Positions 28,564 through 42,070 of a stretch of DNA of 64,000 nucleotides are shown here, piece after piece. This DNA is from Neobacillus pocheonensis (lineage in GTDB: Bacteria > Bacillota > Bacilli > Bacillales > Cytobacillaceae). The stretch is taken from contig JAMQCR010000001.1 in NCBI GenBank assembly GCA_023702235.1, positions 3,472,001 through 3,536,000 on the forward strand. Reading direction: 5' to 3'. Below the pieces are notes generated by a model, which searched no databases, was not told where the DNA came from, and saw only the letters and a list, made by a program, of their open reading frames with translations. A program made the position numbers and the translations under genes. Every line of letters begins with the position of its first letter. Within the stretch, counting starts at the first letter, position 1.

Positions 28564-28600
28564 GGCGGTCATTCCTACATGAAGGATTGACTGCCTTTTA
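28564..28600 (+). terminator. Terminator after amtB
   Basis: An imperfect stem GGCGGTCATTCC/GGATTGACTGCC followed by TTTTA. It partly insulates amtB from the DUF294 gene. Confidence 0.6.
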
Positions 28601-28626
28601 GAATTTTTAGCAAGGGAGGGGAAATA

Positions 28627-29579
28627 ATGAATAAACTTACCTACTCTAAGATAAACGAGTATCGGGAAGACCAGATAACCCAGATATCTCGTGACCATTT
28701 TAAGCTAAACCAATTTCATGATGAAATCATCAATCTAGTTTTGGATTTGGCTATTAAACAAATAAATGCCCAATTCGGCCCCCACCCTCTCCCTTTTCAT
28801 TTTTTGTCATGGGGAGTGCAGGACGATTTGAACAATCGTTCTGGAGTGACCAAGATCACGGAATCATTTTTCAAGAACGAAGTGATCTGGCAAAGTCCTA
28901 TTTCTTAGCATTGGGTAAAGAGATATCAGTTGGTCTACACCAAGCTGGGTATGAATATTGCGATGGCGGGGTTATGTCTTGTAATCCTTTATGGTGTAAA
29001 TCATTAAGCGAATGGAAGCAGCAAATCATGGACTGGATTAAGGAATCTTCCTGGGAATCGATTCGCCACCTTTTAATTTTCATTGATGCACGTTCTCTCA
29101 TAGGGGACCATCGTTTGGTTGAGCAATTAAAAAGGGGTGTCTACCAAACTGGCGAAATGGAACATCTCCTTTTAAGAGCTCTCAACAATACCCTTCATCT
29201 CAAGAAAGGAATAGGCGTGTTAGGTCAAATTTTAGTGGAAACTCACGGAGTACATTCTGGAACACTGAATATAAAGGATATCGCTATGCGCCCATACGTA
29301 AATGCCGTTCGACTTTTAGCCATTCAAAAGAATTTAATGGAGACCTCCACCCTATCTAGGCTTGATAAACTACCTATTCCAAACAAAGAATTATATAAAA
29401 CGATGTTTATCAAGCTTTTAGAATATCGCTGTACCTATGGAATTCATACAGATTATGAAACAGGTCATTATTTACCAGTTGAGCACTTGGAAAAAGAGCA
29501 AAAGAAAGTAGTAAAAGAGATTGTCAAAAATGGGGCTGCTCTTTACCAATATACTAGGAAGCTAATCGTAAGGGAGTAG
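28627..29579 (+). CDS. DUF294 nucleotidyltransferase-like protein (frameshifted)
   Basis: Predicted nucleotidyltransferase of the DUF294/GlnD-like fold. The catalytic signature FVMGSAGRFEQSFWSDQDHG contains GSxGRxEQ and the metal-binding SDQDHG. The C-terminal domain (IKDIAMRPYVNAVRLLAI) is the DUF294 helical part. The two frames join by restoring one T in the run at about 28806 (CATTTTTTGTCATGG); restored length is about 317 residues. No CBS or cyclic-nucleotide domain is present, unlike many DUF294 proteins. It lies 4 bp before a DnaQ-like exonuclease gene, so they are surely cotranscribed. The substrate is unknown. Confidence 0.8.
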
Positions 29580-29583
29580 TAAG

Positions 29584-30318
29584 ATGGGAATGAATGGAAT
29601 GATTCAATTCTTTAGACAAATGTATGGAAAACTCGGTTCCAATATTTATGCAGGGGTAGGAGGGCAATCCAATCCTCAACATATCTCTTTTATGAGACAA
29701 CTGCAAAAGGAATTGAAAGAAAAGAATATACTAGATTCCCCGCTTAACGAATTAAAAGTTGTTGTATTTGACATAGAAACAACTGGCTTCTATCCAGAAA
29801 AAGGCGATAGAGTACTCTCTATTGGAGCAATCAAGATGACTGGGCATCAAGTCCATGATAGTACCACTTTTTATTCTCTTATCCAATCAGAATTCCCTCT
29901 TTCCTATGAGATTTCATCATTAACGAATATTCAGGAAGAACAATTGCGCGTTGCTCCACCTGCTAGGGATGTTTTAATGCAATTTTTCAAGTATGTTCAT
30001 AGTGATATCCTTGTTGCCCATCATGCCAAACATGAACAGTCCTTTATGCAAAAAATAACTTGGGATATCTTGCGCACTAGATTTGAACATCGAATCATCG
30101 ATACATCCTTTTTAATTCGGCTCTCAAGCCCATTTAAGAAATTACTTACACTTGAACAGGTTTGCGAAGAATGTGGGATAGAAATTAGAGACCGCCACCA
30201 TGCACTTGGGGATGCGATCATGACTGCTTACATCTGGGGCTACTATTTACAAAAAGCACGAACAATGGGTTTTAAAACTCTTCGTGAGGTGTATGAATAT
30301 ATTGCTAAATTAAAATAG
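29584..30318 (+). CDS. DnaQ-like 3'-5' exonuclease
   Basis: 244-residue DEDDh exonuclease. ExoI is VVVFDIETTGFYPEKGDRV, ExoII lies in DILVAHHAKHEQSFM, and ExoIII in HHALGDAIMTAYI; all four acidic residues and the His are present. The first 55 residues are an extension lacking a known domain. It is the second gene of a unit with the DUF294 nucleotidyltransferase. The pairing of a nucleotide-adding and a 3'-trimming enzyme suggests an RNA or nucleotidylated substrate, but this is inference. Confidence 0.85.
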   Translation: MGMNGMIQFFRQMYGKLGSNIYAGVGGQSNPQHISFMRQLQKELKEKNILDSPLNELKVVVFDIETTGFYPEKGDRVLSIGAIKMTGHQVHDSTTFYSLIQSEFPLSYEISSLTNIQEEQLRVAPPARDVLMQFFKYVHSDILVAHHAKHEQSFMQKITWDILRTRFEHRIIDTSFLIRLSSPFKKLLTLEQVCEECGIEIRDRHHALGDAIMTAYIWGYYLQKARTMGFKTLREVYEYIAKLK

Positions 30319-30507
30319 TAGTAAATATACAGACTACGTTATAAAAACACAGCAGATTTGTTAATAGCAAAGTAGTTTATTACATCTTTTCCCTAGCAAA
30401 CTATTTCACCCATTTCCCCCTTTTCATCCCTTAAACATGTCCACAAAAATATTTTTTTAGAAAAATAAAAAAATATTTTCTCCGCTTTAACCTTTCTAAA
30501 CCAATAA

Positions 30508-30521
30508 TGAAAACGCTACCA
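30508..30521. promoter_or_regulatory. Candidate cre (CcpA) site upstream of ilvE
   Basis: TGAAAACGCTACCA matches the cre consensus TGWAANCGNTNWCA with one mismatch. Its centre is about 78 bp before the predicted transcription start, a position compatible with CcpA activation as known for the Bacillus subtilis ilv-leu operon. Confidence 0.6.
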
Positions 30522-30557
30522 CAATATTTGATTGTTTTGAATTATCTGATTTTTGTG

Positions 30558-30597
30558 TTGACCATGTTTTCGATTGGTTGTATGATTACTGAAAATA
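30558..30597 (+). promoter_or_regulatory. Promoter of the ilv-leu cluster with a weak CodY-like site
   Basis: TTGACC, a 17-nt spacer, TATGAT (30581-30586). A 10/15 match to the CodY motif AATTTTCWGAAAATT covers 30583-30597 at the predicted start. The promoter is convincing; the CodY site is tentative. The remaining sequence between 30319 and 30728 is AT-rich with nothing else recognised. Confidence 0.6.
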
Positions 30598-30728
30598 AAA
30601 CATAAATAAAAAATGCTTTTATACACACTGCCTTTATTCATCTGCTTACTAAAGGGATGGGGCGAGGCAATTCTTTTACAATGAATTTTTAATCATTTAA
30701 AGCGGTTTATCACTAAAGAGGAGTGGTT

Positions 30729-31640
30729 ATGTTGGGAAGTCAATGGATATTCCTTGGCGGCGAATTCGTCAAGAAAGAGGATGCTGTTGTATCAGTTTTT
30801 GATCATGGCTTTTTATATGGGGATGGCGTATTTGAAGGCATTCGCGTTTATAGCGGAAACGTCTTTCGACTCGACGCTCATTTAAAAAGACTGTTTGAAT
30901 CAGCACAATCCATTATGCTGAGGATTCCTTATACACAGGAAGAAATGACACAATTAATCGTTGAAACCATTAGAAAAAATCAACTAGACAGCGCTTATAT
31001 TCGTGTCGTTGTTTCCCGCGGTAAGGGGAACCTCGGACTGGACCCTTCATCTTGCTCGAACCCAAACGTCATTATTATCGCAGAGGAATTATCCATGTTC
31101 CCGAAGGAGTATTACGAACAGGGTATCAAAATTGCCTCTGTTGCGAGCAGAAGGAATCGCCCGGATGTTCTAAGCCCACAGGTCAAATCGCTTAATTATC
31201 TAAATAATATTCTTGTTAAACTAGAAGCCAATCAGGCTGGAGTGGAAGAAGCATTAATGCTGAATGATCAGGGCTATGTTACCGAAGGTTCAGCTGACAA
31301 TATCTTTATTGTAAAAAATGGTGTTGTTTACACCCCACCTGTTTATTTAGGAGCATTAGAAGGAATTACTCGAAATGCCATTATTGATGTGGCAAGAGCA
31401 CAAGGGCTCGAAGTCAAAGAATCTCCTTTTACTCGACACGATGTATACGTTGCAGATGAAGTGTTCTTAACTGGAACCGCTGTTGAAGTCATTGCTGTCA
31501 TCGAAGTGGATGGCAGGAAAATTAAAGATGGAAAACCAGGAGAAGTAACAAATCAATTATTAGAAGAATTTAGACGAATCGTTACAACAGACGGGGTAGC
31601 TTGTTACCCTTCAAAAACAAATCACGCAATCGTCAGTTAG
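30729..31640 (+). CDS. ilvE: Branched-chain amino acid aminotransferase
   Basis: PLP class IV transaminase for the last step of valine, leucine and isoleucine synthesis. The ATG at 30729 is preferred to the GTG two codons upstream because AGAGGAG lies six bases before it. The protein is about 303 residues. Motifs are [17 protein letters not shown], the PLP-lysine region [14 protein letters not shown] and [21 protein letters not shown]. It is the first gene of the rightward branched-chain cluster, 11 bp before ilvD. It is undamaged. Confidence 0.92.
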   Translation: MLGSQWIFLGGEFVKKEDAVVSVFDHGFLYGDGVFEGIRVYSGNVFRLDAHLKRLFESAQSIMLRIPYTQEEMTQLIVETIRKNQLDSAYIRVVVSRGKGNLGLDPSSCSNPNVIIIAEELSMFPKEYYEQGIKIASVASRRNRPDVLSPQVKSLNYLNNILVKLEANQAGVEEALMLNDQGYVTEGSADNIFIVKNGVVYTPPVYLGALEGITRNAIIDVARAQGLEVKESPFTRHDVYVADEVFLTGTAVEVIAVIEVDGRKIKDGKPGEVTNQLLEEFRRIVTTDGVACYPSKTNHAIVS

Positions 31641-31651
31641 GAGGCGCTAAA

Positions 31652-33319
31652 GTGCGCAGCGATATGATTAAAAAAGGGATCGATCGTGCTCCCCATCGAA
31701 GTCTTTTATACGCAACAGGGGTAAAAGTGAGTGACTTAGAAAAACCATTTATTGGTGTATGTAACTCATATATTGACATTATCCCAGGACACAAACACCT
31801 TAATCATTTCGGTCAAATTGTTAAAGAAGCTATCCGGGAAGCCGGAGGCATACCTTTTGAATTTAATACAATCGGTGTTGATGATGGAATTGCCATGGGC
31901 CATATTGGAATGCGCTATTCCCTTCCAAGCCGTGAAATTATCGCCGATAGTGCTGAAACAGTTATTAATGCGCACTGGTTCGATGGCGTTTTCTACATCC
32001 CGAACTGTGACAAAATTACGCCAGGAATGTTAATGGCAGCTGCCAGGACCAACGTTCCATCTGTATTTGTTTCTGGTGGTCCAATGGAAGCAGGTGTTTC
32101 CTCTTCAGGAAAAAACCTCTCCCTCACTTCTGTTTTTGAGGGTGTCGGCGCCTATCATAGTGGCTCAATGAGTCAGCAAGAACTTCTTGAGATTGAAACT
32201 CAAGCATGCCCTACATGTGGATCTTGTTCCGGTATGTTTACGGCAAACTCAATGAACTGTTTAATGGAAGTTCTAGGAATGACTGTTCCCGGAAATGGAA
32301 CAATTGTCGCCACTTCTGATGAAAGGCATGAGCTAATTCGCCAAGCAGCAAAACACTTAATCGAATTAGTGAAAAAAGATGTACGCCCACGTGACATTAT
32401 TACAAGAGAAGCAATTGATAATGCATTCGCTCTTGATATGGCAATGGGTGGCTCAACAAATACGGTATTACATACCTTAGCTATCGCTCATGAGGCAGGT
32501 ATTGAATACGATTTACGTGAAATAAACAAAATCGCTGAAAAAGTTCCTTATCTAGCAAAAATTATGCCAGCATCCGACTATTCGATGTCAGATGTCCACC
32601 GAGCAGGTGGAGTAAGTGCCATCCTCAATGAACTTTGCCAGATGGATGGTGTGCTCCATAAGGATTGCAAAACGATTACAGGAAAAACCCTTGCAGAAAA
32701 TGTGAAAGACGCTGCCATTACCGATGAAAGTGTCATCCGGTCAAGAGAAAATCCATATAGCCCTGTTGGTGGACTATCCATCCTGTATGGAAACCTTGCT
32801 CCAGATGGTAGTGTTATCAAGGTTGGTGCCGTTGATCCATCCATTAAAACCTTCCTTGGTGAAGCAATTGTTTTTGATTCCCAGGAAGAAGCACAGGAAA
32901 ACATTAATAATGGTACTGTTGAAGCAGGACACGTTGTTGTTATCCGCTATGAAGGTCCAAAAGGCGGTCCAGGAATGCCGGAAATGCTTGCACCTACATC
33001 TGCAATTATGGGTCGTGGATTAGGTAAAGAAGTTGCCCTTATCACTGACGGACGCTTCTCAGGTGCCAGCCGTGGTATCTCAATCGGTCACATTTCACCT
33101 GAAGCTGCTGAAGGCGGCCCTATCGCATTGGTCCAAAATGGTGACAAAATCTTAATTGATTTACAAGAACGTTCGATTGAGCTTCTCGTTGATGATGAGG
33201 TTTTAGCCGAACGACGTCAAGCATGGCAAAAGCCAGAACCAAAAATCAAAACAGGCTACTTAGCAAAATATGCGAAACTTGTTACTTCTGCCAATACTGG
33301 CGGAATCATGAAATTCTAG
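31652..33319 (+). CDS. ilvD: Dihydroxy-acid dehydratase
   Basis: Iron-sulfur dehydratase for the third common step of isoleucine/valine synthesis. GTG at 31652 follows GGAGG; upstream in-frame codons overlap ilvE. About 555 residues: N-terminus [16 protein letters not shown], Fe-S cysteines in [18 protein letters not shown] and [16 protein letters not shown], and C-terminal [24 protein letters not shown]. It is intact. It is separated from ilvB by about 460 bp containing a T-box leader, so distal genes can be regulated separately. Confidence 0.95.
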   Translation: MRSDMIKKGIDRAPHRSLLYATGVKVSDLEKPFIGVCNSYIDIIPGHKHLNHFGQIVKEAIREAGGIPFEFNTIGVDDGIAMGHIGMRYSLPSREIIADSAETVINAHWFDGVFYIPNCDKITPGMLMAAARTNVPSVFVSGGPMEAGVSSSGKNLSLTSVFEGVGAYHSGSMSQQELLEIETQACPTCGSCSGMFTANSMNCLMEVLGMTVPGNGTIVATSDERHELIRQAAKHLIELVKKDVRPRDIITREAIDNAFALDMAMGGSTNTVLHTLAIAHEAGIEYDLREINKIAEKVPYLAKIMPASDYSMSDVHRAGGVSAILNELCQMDGVLHKDCKTITGKTLAENVKDAAITDESVIRSRENPYSPVGGLSILYGNLAPDGSVIKVGAVDPSIKTFLGEAIVFDSQEEAQENINNGTVEAGHVVVIRYEGPKGGPGMPEMLAPTSAIMGRGLGKEVALITDGRFSGASRGISIGHISPEAAEGGPIALVQNGDKILIDLQERSIELLVDDEVLAERRQAWQKPEPKIKTGYLAKYAKLVTSANTGGIMKF

Positions 33320-33414
33320 GGATCTACTAGTACCCCTCCCCTTCCTGAGAAGTAAAGGTACTAATCATTTAACGTTTTTATTCATTGAAAATGGAATAGA
33401 AAAAAATCGACGAC

Positions 33415-33731
33415 GGGAATAAAGGAATAAGATTTAGTATTTTCAGAGAGCTGGGGTTGCTGGAAGCCCAGTAATACAACTTATTCCGACATCATCCCTG
33501 AGTGTTGAGCTGAACATACTTATCGTAAGTAGGCTCAATCAGGTGTTCTAGCTAGAGCACCTGTTATCAAAAGAAGCGTTCACTTTATTTAGGTCGCTTC
33601 ATAAGGCAGTATTCGTGAGGGTACTGTAAATCCGGGTGGTACCGAGAAAAGAAAGGTCTTTTCTCCCCGATTATTCTGCGTAGTCGTTTATTTGCAGCAG
33701 TTTATTCGGAGAGGATAGGGCCTTTTTTACT
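33415..33731 (+). promoter_or_regulatory. T-box leader upstream of ilvB (isoleucine specifier proposed)
   Basis: tRNA-sensing riboswitch. Stem I holds the distal motif AGAGAGCTGGGG...GCTGGAAGCCC (33446-33471) and closing arms GAATAAG/CTTATTC. The specifier is read as ATC (33491-33493) by its position two codons before CCTGAGT, giving tRNA-Ile. The antiterminator core GGGTGGTACCG is at 33634-33644. A competing GC stem ends in CCTTTTTTAC near 33720-33731. Uncharged tRNA would favour read-through into ilvB. Confidence 0.88.
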
Positions 33732-33780
33732 ATGTAAAACGGATATCAACATTCAAATACCCTAAAGGAGGGATTACAAC

Positions 33781-35504
33781 GTGAAAGTTGAAGCTAAACT
33801 GGAAGTCCAAACCAGTACCGCACCGAAAACAGGTGGTGACCTTCTTCTTGAATTATTGATAAAGGAAGGTGTTGACACATTATTTGGGTATCCAGGTGGT
33901 GCAGTCCTACCGATTTATGATTCGATTCATCGAGCGCAAGGATCTATAAAGCACGTCCTCTTCCGCCACGAGCAAGGCTCGATCCACGCTGCGGAAGGAT
34001 ATGCCCGAATTACAGGAAAACCTGGAGTAGTGATTGGAACTTCAGGTCCGGGAGCTACCAATCTGGTTACCGGAATTACAGATGCAATGATGGATTCGTT
34101 ACCTCTTGTCGTTTTCACCGGACAGGTTGCAAGGAGTGTCATCGGAACAGATGCTTTTCAGGAAGCTGATATCATCGGTATTACGACTCCGATTACAAAG
34201 CACAATTATCAAGTGCAATCGATAAAGGATTTGCCTAGAATCATAAAAGAAGCTTTTCATATTGCTTCTACCGGCGGCCAGGTCCAGTCGTAGTCGATAT
34301 TCCAAAAGATATATCATCTGGTATTGTACCCGATGAACTAGAAGAAGCTTCTATTCAGTTACCAGGCTACCAGCCGACAACTAAGCCGAATCCATTGCAA
34401 ATTAAAAAGTTGGCTGACGCAATAGCAAAGGCCAAAAGACCTGTCGTACTTGCCGGTGCTGGTATCCTTCATGGAAAAGCATCATCAGAATTAAAGGCTT
34501 TAGTAGAAAAACACAATCTTCAGGTGGTCACAACCCTTCTGGGATTAGGAACCTTTCCTGCAGACCATCCCCTTTCACTTGGGATGGGTGGTATGCATGG
34601 GACATATGTTGCCAATATGGCTTTATACGAATGTGATTTACTAATCAATATCGGTGCCCGTTTCGATGACCGGTTAACTGGCAATCTGCAACATTTTGCA
34701 CCAAGTGCAAAAGTAGCTCATATTGATATCGACCCAGCTGAGATTGGTAAAAATGTTGCCACGCAGATCCCAATTGTTTCCGATTCCAAGGAGGCATTAA
34801 TCGAGCTTCTTGACCAACAGGCAGATTCTCCTGACCAAGAAGCCTGGTTAAAAAAGCTAAATGAATATAAAGAAGAATTTCCACTTTGGTATAAACATAA
34901 TCAAAACGAAATATGTCCGCAATGGCTAATTGAATCCATTCATAAAGTGACAAATGGTGAAGCAATTGTGGCAACTGACGTAGGGCAACACCAAATGTGG
35001 GCAGCACAGTACTACACTTTTAATACACCGGATCGCTGGATTACCTCAGGCGGGCTTGGAACCATGGGTTTTGGCTTCCCTGCCGCAATTGGTGCACAAA
35101 TAGCCTCACCTGAAAGTTCAGTGATTGCCATCGTAGGTGACGCAGGATTCCAAATGACCTTACAGGAGCTTTCAATCATCCAAGAAAGAAACCTGCCGGT
35201 CAAAGTGATTATCGTCAATAATGGTGCACTTGGGATGGTTCGCCAATGGCAGGAGGCTTTTTATGAAGAACGTTATTCTGAATCCCTTCTAATGTCACAT
35301 CCAGATTTTGTAAAGCTGGCTGATAGCTATGGAATCAAAGGGTTTAGGATTGACACTCCTGAGGAATTGATTACAACTCTTCCAGAAATTTTTGCTTATG
35401 AAGGCCCTGTCCTAGTTGATTGTCGGGTCATTCAACTGGAAAATGTTTACCCAATGATTGCACCTGGCAAAGGGTTACATGAAATGATTGGGGTGAAACC
35501 ATGA
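33781..35504 (+). CDS. ilvB: Acetolactate synthase large subunit (frameshifted)
   Basis: ThDP enzyme catalysing the first common step of branched-chain synthesis. GTG start after AAAGGAGGG. The N-terminal part holds [14 protein letters not shown], the catalytic Glu in [16 protein letters not shown], and [14 protein letters not shown]. The second part holds the central domain and the ThDP motif [12 protein letters not shown]...[12 protein letters not shown]. The frame breaks at about 34276 in ACCGGCGGCCAGG; one restored C gives STG(G/R)[11 protein letters not shown] and about 574 residues. The stop overlaps the ilvH start by four bases. Confidence 0.93.
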
Positions 35505-36020
35505 AACGCATTATAACTGCCACGGTTCAAAATAGAAGTGGTGTCCTCAATCGGGTCACCTGCTGTTGCAAAGGCGCCAATTTAATATTGAAAGTATTTC
35601 AGTTGGACCCACAGAGCTAGAGGGAATTTCAAAAATGACCTTTGTGATTGAAGTGGAGGATGAACAGAGACTCGAACAGGTGACAAAACAACTACACAAA
35701 CAGATTGATGTTTTAAAAGTTTCCGATATTACCGATAAAGCAATTGTTGCTAGAGAGCTCGCACTGATAAAAGTGGCCAGCACTAGTCAACTACGCAGTG
35801 AAATTAACGGTATTATTGACCCATTCCGGCCTTGGTTATTGACGTAAGTAAAGATAGTTTAGCCGTTCAAATCACAGGGCGGCCTGAGAAAATTGACGCA
35901 TTGATTGAATTGCTTCGCCCTTATGGAATAAAAGAGATTGCCAGAACAGGACTGACTGCCTTCTTACGCGGGCACCAGCCACAAGCAAACGAACTAACTA
36001 ATTACTCCCTATTAAAATAA
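35501..36020 (+). CDS. ilvH: Acetolactate synthase small (regulatory) subunit (frameshifted twice)
   Basis: ACT-domain subunit giving valine feedback control of acetolactate synthase. The ATG at 35501 overlaps the ilvB stop. The sequence [20 protein letters not shown] is followed by a one-base loss near 35560, then [15 protein letters not shown]...[14 protein letters not shown] second loss at the GGCC at 35828 precedes [15 protein letters not shown] and [18 protein letters not shown]. The restored length, about 173 residues, is normal. Both halves are highly conserved, so the breaks look recent or artefactual. Confidence 0.9.
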
Positions 36021-36041
36021 TAATATACCTTGAAAGGATGA

Positions 36042-38611
<2,570 letters not shown>

Positions 38612-38734
38612 ACCGTTAAACATGGGTACTTCAAATACCCTAGTGCTCATAAGAAATAGTAGGCTACTTTTGTGGCCTAGCGCTTACGAAGATTTCTTTT
38701 AAGGTGCTTAAAAAATGATGAGGAGGTTGCTTTG

Positions 38735-39841
38735 ATGAAAAAACATGTTGTATTACTCCCTGGTGATGGAATCGGCAAGGAAGTTATTAATTCGGCAAAA
38801 GATGTGTTACATGCTATTGCAGAAGAATTTAATCATGAATTCAGCTTTGAAACACATGAAATCGGAGGGGCAGCCATCGACCAGTACGGCACTCCCCTGC
38901 CAGAGTCGACGGTGGAAGCGTGCGGGCAGGCAGATGCAGTATTACTTGGTGCCGTTGGTGGACCAAAATGGGATAACAACCCCTCCCATTTACGCCCTGA
39001 AAGAGGATTGCTCGGCATTCGAAAAGCGCTTGATTTATATGCTAATTTAAGACCAATCAAAGGCTTCAAGAATCTACTCCATGCCTCACCTCTTAAAGAA
39101 GAAGTGGTGAGTGGAAGCGATCTTCTGATTGTCCGTGAGCTAACAGGTGGACTTTACTTTGGTACACCAAGCGAACGGCGTGATAACGGGCAATCTGTTG
39201 TCGATACTCTTTCCTACACTCGTAAAGAGATTGAAAGAATTGTAGACAAAGCCTTTCAAGCCGCACAGCAAAGACGTGGACACCTTACTTCTGTTGATAA
39301 AGCAAATGTCCTTGAGTCTAGCAAACTATGGCGCGAAATTGTGGAGGAGAAAAAAGCGCAGTATCCAGATGTAACGGTTGAACATGCTTTAGTTGATTCT
39401 ACTGCTATGAAGCTAATTACCAACCCTACCCAGTTCGATGTCATTGTTACAGAGAATATGTTTGGCGATATCTTAAGTGATGAGGCTTCTGTCCTAACTG
39501 GATCACTCGGTATGCTCCCTTCTGCTAGCTTGCGTGAAGATGGGGTTGGTCTTTATGAACCTGTTCATGGCTCTGCTCCAGATATTGCAGGCAAAGGAAT
39601 TGCAAACCCTGTTGCGATGATTTTGTCAACAGCCCTAATGCTTAGATATTCCTTCGAATTAGAAGCAGAAGCAAAATTGATTGAAGACGCCGTACAATCC
39701 GTTCTCGATTCCGGATTCCATACATCCGATCTTCAGATTTCAAACGGCCGTCTTGTTGGAACAGCTGAAATGACGAAGCATATTGTTGATTATATTAAGA
39801 CCCAAAACGCTTCTAAGTGTATTATGAACTGTTACGTATAA
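38735..39841 (+). CDS. leuB: 3-isopropylmalate dehydrogenase
   Basis: NAD-dependent oxidative decarboxylase of leucine synthesis, 368 residues. The ATG at 38735 sits behind GAGGAGG. Motifs are VVLLPGDGIGKEV, ELTGGLYFG, KANVLESSKLWRE and the metal/NAD site FGDILSDEASVLTGSLGMLPSAS followed by EPVHGSAPDIAGKGIANP. The C-terminus is slightly unusual (NASKCIMNCYV in place of a short basic tail), which might reflect another indel just before the stop. About 120 bp separate it from leuA. Confidence 0.95.
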   Translation: MKKHVVLLPGDGIGKEVINSAKDVLHAIAEEFNHEFSFETHEIGGAAIDQYGTPLPESTVEACGQADAVLLGAVGGPKWDNNPSHLRPERGLLGIRKALDLYANLRPIKGFKNLLHASPLKEEVVSGSDLLIVRELTGGLYFGTPSERRDNGQSVVDTLSYTRKEIERIVDKAFQAAQQRRGHLTSVDKANVLESSKLWREIVEEKKAQYPDVTVEHALVDSTAMKLITNPTQFDVIVTENMFGDILSDEASVLTGSLGMLPSASLREDGVGLYEPVHGSAPDIAGKGIANPVAMILSTALMLRYSFELEAEAKLIEDAVQSVLDSGFHTSDLQISNGRLVGTAEMTKHIVDYIKTQNASKCIMNCYV

Positions 39842-39848
39842 TACACAC

Positions 39849-39890
39849 TTGCGGGTAAACTGGTGGAATTGAATGTTTACCCGCAAATTT
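39849..39890 (+). terminator. Strong hairpin between leuB and leuC
   Basis: Perfect 12-bp stem TTGCGGGTAAAC/GTTTACCCGCAA with a 14-nt loop, followed by ATTTTAG. The T run is weak, so it may be a partial terminator or an mRNA-processing/stability element inside the operon. Confidence 0.5.
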
Positions 39891-39994
39891 TAGTACATTT
39901 CAGTAAATGTTAAAAGTTTACTGCTGAATTCTAAAATATCTTACACATTAATGTATGAAAAGAATATAAATCTATTTATGTGAGGAAGGAAACT

Positions 39995-41410
39995 ATGCAA
40001 AAACCAAAAAATATTATTGAAAAAATTTGGGAACAGCATGTGGTACATCAGGAAGAAGGAAAACCAGATCTACTTTATATTGATTTGCATCTCGTTCATG
40101 AAGTCACCTCTCCTCAGGCATTTGAGGGATTAAGAATGAACGGACGTAAAGTCCGTCGTCCTGAAAAGACATTTGCGACGATGGATCATAATGTTCCAAC
40201 GTTGAACCGCTATTTTATTAAAGATCCAATCTCAAAGACACAGATGGATACATTGCAGCAAAACTGTGAGGAATTCGGTATTTCCCTTGCTGATATTCAT
40301 CACCCAGATAACGGTATTGTCCACGTCATTGGTCCAGAACTTGGTCTAACTCAACCTGGTAAGACAATCGTCTGCGGCGATAGCCATACTTCTACACACG
40401 GGGCGTTCGGTGCCTTAGCCTTTGGTATCGGTACAAGTGAAGTAGAGCATGTCTTGGCGACACAAACGCTTTGGCAAGCACCTCCAAAAACGATGAATGT
40501 GAAAGTAAATGGTAAGCTTGGAACTGGTGTAACAGCAAAAGACTTAATTTTAGCCATCATCGGTAAATTTGGTGTTCAATTTGGAACCGGCTATGTGATG
40601 GAATACACAGGTGAAGCAATTCGCTCCCTTACAATGGAAGAACGTATGACTGTTTGTAATATGTCCATCGAAGCTGGTGCACGAGCAGGCCTTATTACTC
40701 CAGATGAAACTACTTTTGAATACTTAAAAGGAAGAAGACATGTTCCACAAGGGGAAGCTTTTGAAGAAGCAGTTGCCGGGTGGCGGGCACTTGCCACCGA
40801 CGAAGGTGCTTCTTACGACACGGTTGTTGAAATCGATGCTTCTGAAGTGGAGCCACAGGTTACTTGGGGAACGAACCCAGGCATGTGTCTTCCAATAAAT
40901 GCATCAGTACCAACTCCAGAAGATGCCGTCAAAGCAAGTGAAAAGGAAGAAATCACGCGTGCTCTTGAATATATGGGTCTTGAAGCTGGTCAGCCAATCT
41001 CTAGTGTAACAATTGATCATGTTTTCATCGGTTCTTGTACCAATTCAAGATTGAGCGATTTACGTAAAGCGGCTGGGGTCATCCGTGGTCGGAAGGTTAG
41101 TCCATCCGTAAAAGCAGTTGTCGTTCCAGGTTCGTTTAGCATAAAGCTTGCCGCTGAAAAAGAAGGACTGGATGTTGTCTTTAAGGAAGCAGGATTTGAA
41201 TGGCGTGAGGCTGGCTGCAGCAGCTGCCTAGCGATGAATGATGACATCATTCCATCAGGAGAACGCTGTGCTTCTACTTCTAACCGTAACTTTGAAGGGC
41301 GTCAAGGAAACGGAGCTCGTACACATCTTGTAAGTCCAGAAATGGCTGCTGCTGCTGCTGTTGCAGGTCATTTTGTCGATGTCCGTCAATTCACTGCCCA
41401 AACTGTTTAA
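39995..41410 (+). CDS. leuC: 3-isopropylmalate dehydratase large subunit
   Basis: Aconitase-type [4Fe-4S] isomerase subunit, 471 residues. The ATG at 39995 is chosen over the GTG at 39980, because that stretch contains the GAGGAAGG ribosome site. Motifs include [34 protein letters not shown], and the cluster cysteines in [13 protein letters not shown] and [10 protein letters not shown]. It pairs with LeuD, encoded 22 bp downstream. It is intact. Confidence 0.96.
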   Translation: MQKPKNIIEKIWEQHVVHQEEGKPDLLYIDLHLVHEVTSPQAFEGLRMNGRKVRRPEKTFATMDHNVPTLNRYFIKDPISKTQMDTLQQNCEEFGISLADIHHPDNGIVHVIGPELGLTQPGKTIVCGDSHTSTHGAFGALAFGIGTSEVEHVLATQTLWQAPPKTMNVKVNGKLGTGVTAKDLILAIIGKFGVQFGTGYVMEYTGEAIRSLTMEERMTVCNMSIEAGARAGLITPDETTFEYLKGRRHVPQGEAFEEAVAGWRALATDEGASYDTVVEIDASEVEPQVTWGTNPGMCLPINASVPTPEDAVKASEKEEITRALEYMGLEAGQPISSVTIDHVFIGSCTNSRLSDLRKAAGVIRGRKVSPSVKAVVVPGSFSIKLAAEKEGLDVVFKEAGFEWREAGCSSCLAMNDDIIPSGERCASTSNRNFEGRQGNGARTHLVSPEMAAAAAVAGHFVDVRQFTAQTV

Positions 41411-41432
41411 TTCCTAGGAGGTATCATAGATA

Positions 41433-42017
41433 ATGGAACCGATACGCATTCATAAAGGCCTTGTTTATCCATTAAACCGGTCAAATGTAGATACAGACCA
41501 GATCATTCCGAAGCAATTTCTAAAGCGAATTGAGCGCAGTGGATTTGGACAATTCCTTTTTTATAACTGGCGTTTTGACGAACAAGGAAAGCCACGTGAA
41601 GATTTTTCTTTAAACAATCCTAAATTTCAAGGTGCTTCCGTATTAGTTGCAGGTGAAAACTTTGGCTGTGGCTCCTCTCGTGAACATGCTCCTTGGGCTG
41701 TCCAGGATTATGGCTTCCGAGTCATTATTGCCCCAAGTTATGCGGATATTTTTAAAAATAATTGCGTTAAAAATGGCATCCTTGCCATCCAGCTTGATGA
41801 TGAACAAGTTCAAACCATCATTAAAAAAGCGGAATCCGACAAGTACGAATTAACCGTGAACCTTGAAGATCAAGTAGTCGTTGATAATAAGGGTTTTGAG
41901 GTTAAATTTGATATTGCTCCCTATTCGAAGGAAATGCTCCTTAACGGATGGGATGAAATTGGTGTAACATTAACGTACGAAGATAAAATTAATCAATATG
42001 AACTTGTGAAAAATTAA
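41433..42017 (+). CDS. leuD: 3-isopropylmalate dehydratase small subunit
   Basis: Swivel-domain partner of LeuC, 194 residues. The family motifs are RSNVDTDQIIPKQFLK near the start and GENFGCGSSREHAPWA, which carries the substrate-binding loop. The start follows TAGGAGG. It is the last gene of the cluster; a strong terminator follows 12 bp after the stop. Confidence 0.96.
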   Translation: MEPIRIHKGLVYPLNRSNVDTDQIIPKQFLKRIERSGFGQFLFYNWRFDEQGKPREDFSLNNPKFQGASVLVAGENFGCGSSREHAPWAVQDYGFRVIIAPSYADIFKNNCVKNGILAIQLDDEQVQTIIKKAESDKYELTVNLEDQVVVDNKGFEVKFDIAPYSKEMLLNGWDEIGVTLTYEDKINQYELVKN

Positions 42018-42023
42018 GATTCT

Positions 42024-42067
42024 AAAAAAGCACCCCCTGTCGTTACGATCACAGGGGGTTTGACTTT
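42024..42067 (+). terminator. Terminator of the ilv-leu cluster
   Basis: A perfect 9-bp GC-rich stem ACCCCCTGT/ACAGGGGGT preceded by A6 and followed by TTGACTTTT. Confidence 0.85.
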
Positions 42068-42070
42068 TAA

